NCBI GenBank assembly: GCA_027858595.1
Contig: JAQICK010000094.1
Coordinates: forward strand, 1 to 7,099
DNA length: 7,099 nt
Direction: 5' to 3'
DNA from: Melioribacteraceae bacterium
GTDB lineage: Bacteria; Bacteroidota; Ignavibacteria; Ignavibacteriales; Melioribacteraceae
Shown: piece by piece, positions 6,414 through 7,099 of the stretch
Layout of the letters: each line of letters starts with the position of its first letter
Numbering within the stretch: position 1 is the first letter of the stretch
Made by a program: the position numbers and the translations under genes
Notes under the pieces: generated by a model
What the model was told of the DNA's origin: nothing
Databases searched by the model: none
Seen by the model: only the letters and a program-made list of their open reading frames with translations

Positions 6414-7099
6414 TGTGAGCTTCTCCATCTTCTGTAGGCTCTAACATTATTATTGTGGTCACTTAATTTTTCAGCAAACTTGTGTCCGCCGGTTCCATCG
6501 GCAACAAAAAATATGTAATCTGTTTTCTCAGGAAAAATTGCAGCAAGCACAGCATTTTTACCAGGATTATTAATTGGGCTTGGTGGTAATCCTTTGTTTT
6601 TGTATGTATTATAAGGAGAATCAACTTCTAAATCTTTATAATATACTTTGTTTTTACTACGTTTGTGCCTTTTTAAATATTGAATTGTAGGATCGGCTTG
6701 CAAACGAATCCCCTTTTTTAACCGATTATGATAAACTCCAGAAATAAGTTTTAGCTCAGATTCTTTATTAGTTTCTCCATCAATAATTGAAGCTAATGTT
6801 AAAATTTCGTTTTTAGTTTTATTTAATTTTGACATTTGTTTACTTACAGAATCTGCAATAAATATTTTATCCATTTCAGATTTTAATTTTCTAATTACAT
6901 TTTCAATTGAACTATTTTCGTAAAATAAATATGTATTAGGGAGCAAATATCCTTCTAAACTATTTCCAACAATATTAAGCGAGTTGAGAAAAGACTTGTT
7001 ATCTGTTAGCTCCAAAAACCTTTTTGCATCAAGGCGTAATTCATTTTCTAGTAGCTCCGCTAACTTATGTTGCCATATCCCTTCTGGAATTGTTACTTT
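6410..7099 (-). CDS. mltG: Endolytic peptidoglycan transglycosylase MltG (YceG family), partial (5' end off window)
   Basis: Inner-membrane lytic transglycosylase that cuts nascent glycan strands and helps set their length. 229 residues and the TGA stop are visible; with a family length near 340, about 110 N-terminal residues, including the membrane anchor, lie outside. The frame is open to the right edge, and the first visible residues KVTIPEG are the conserved MltG motif, so a TTG at 7015 that could look like a start is internal. Further motifs (fragment numbering) are LEGYLLPNTY (48-57), ASIIDGETNKESE (103-115), GVYHNRL (121-127), LQADPTIQY (133-141), SPYNTYKNKGLPPSPINNPG (161-180) and FVADGTGGHKF (198-208). 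E109, the Glu before Thr in DGET, aligns with E218, the catalytic residue of E. coli MltG. The usual Glu two residues before it is Asp here, a mild variation. It overlaps the Ig-like lipoprotein gene downstream, suggesting one envelope operon. Confidence 0.95.
   Translation of the reverse strand, partial: KVTIPEGIWQHKLAELLENELRLDAKRFLELTDNKSFLNSLNIVGNSLEGYLLPNTYLFYENSSIENVIRKLKSEMDKIFIADSVSKQMSKLNKTKNEILTLASIIDGETNKESELKLISGVYHNRLKKGIRLQADPTIQYLKRHKRSKNKVYYKDLEVDSPYNTYKNKGLPPSPINNPGKNAVLAAIFPEKTDYIFFVADGTGGHKFAEKLSDHNNNVRAYRRWRSSQ

Overview
This is an AT-rich bacterial chromosomal window (by eye about one third G+C) holding six protein genes, two of them cut by the window edges. No RNA genes, mobile elements, CRISPR arrays or long repeats were seen. 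The gene content points to the Bacteroidota / Ignavibacteriota-Chlorobiota group: a lipoprotein with an SbsA-type Ig-like domain and a typical Bacteroidota layout, a Bacteroidota-style promoter (TTTG, about 20 bp, TAnnTTTG) before glgA, and starts preceded by A-rich DNA rather than clear Shine-Dalgarno sites. This placement is inferred; there is no marker gene.

Left block, minus strand (1-2008): glgA (glycogen synthase, GT5) is followed 9 bp later by a gmhB-like HAD phosphatase that runs off the left edge. The phosphatase keeps its HAD catalytic residues but has lost part of the usual zinc-binding motif. Both genes probably read from one promoter in the 147-bp divergent gap at 2009-2155.

Central block, plus strand (2156-4661): hutI (imidazolonepropionase, histidine breakdown) overlaps the start of a secreted DUF1343/NamZ-like (GH171) protein, likely an exo-beta-N-acetylmuramidase or relative. 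The rest of the histidine pathway is not in the window. The pair is probably co-transcribed, though no metabolic link is obvious.

Right block, minus strand (4755-7099): mltG (endolytic peptidoglycan transglycosylase) enters from the right edge and overlaps by ATGA a putative Ig-like lipoprotein gene, which suggests translational coupling of two envelope genes. The two blocks converge at 4662-4754, where no convincing terminator was seen.

Overall this is mostly ordinary housekeeping and envelope DNA. I see no evidence for a previously undescribed multi-gene system. The points most worth checking are the altered zinc site of the GmhB-like enzyme, the divergent C-terminal motif of the NamZ-like protein, the Lys before the lipobox Cys, and the compact divergent promoter with three TATTTTTG copies.
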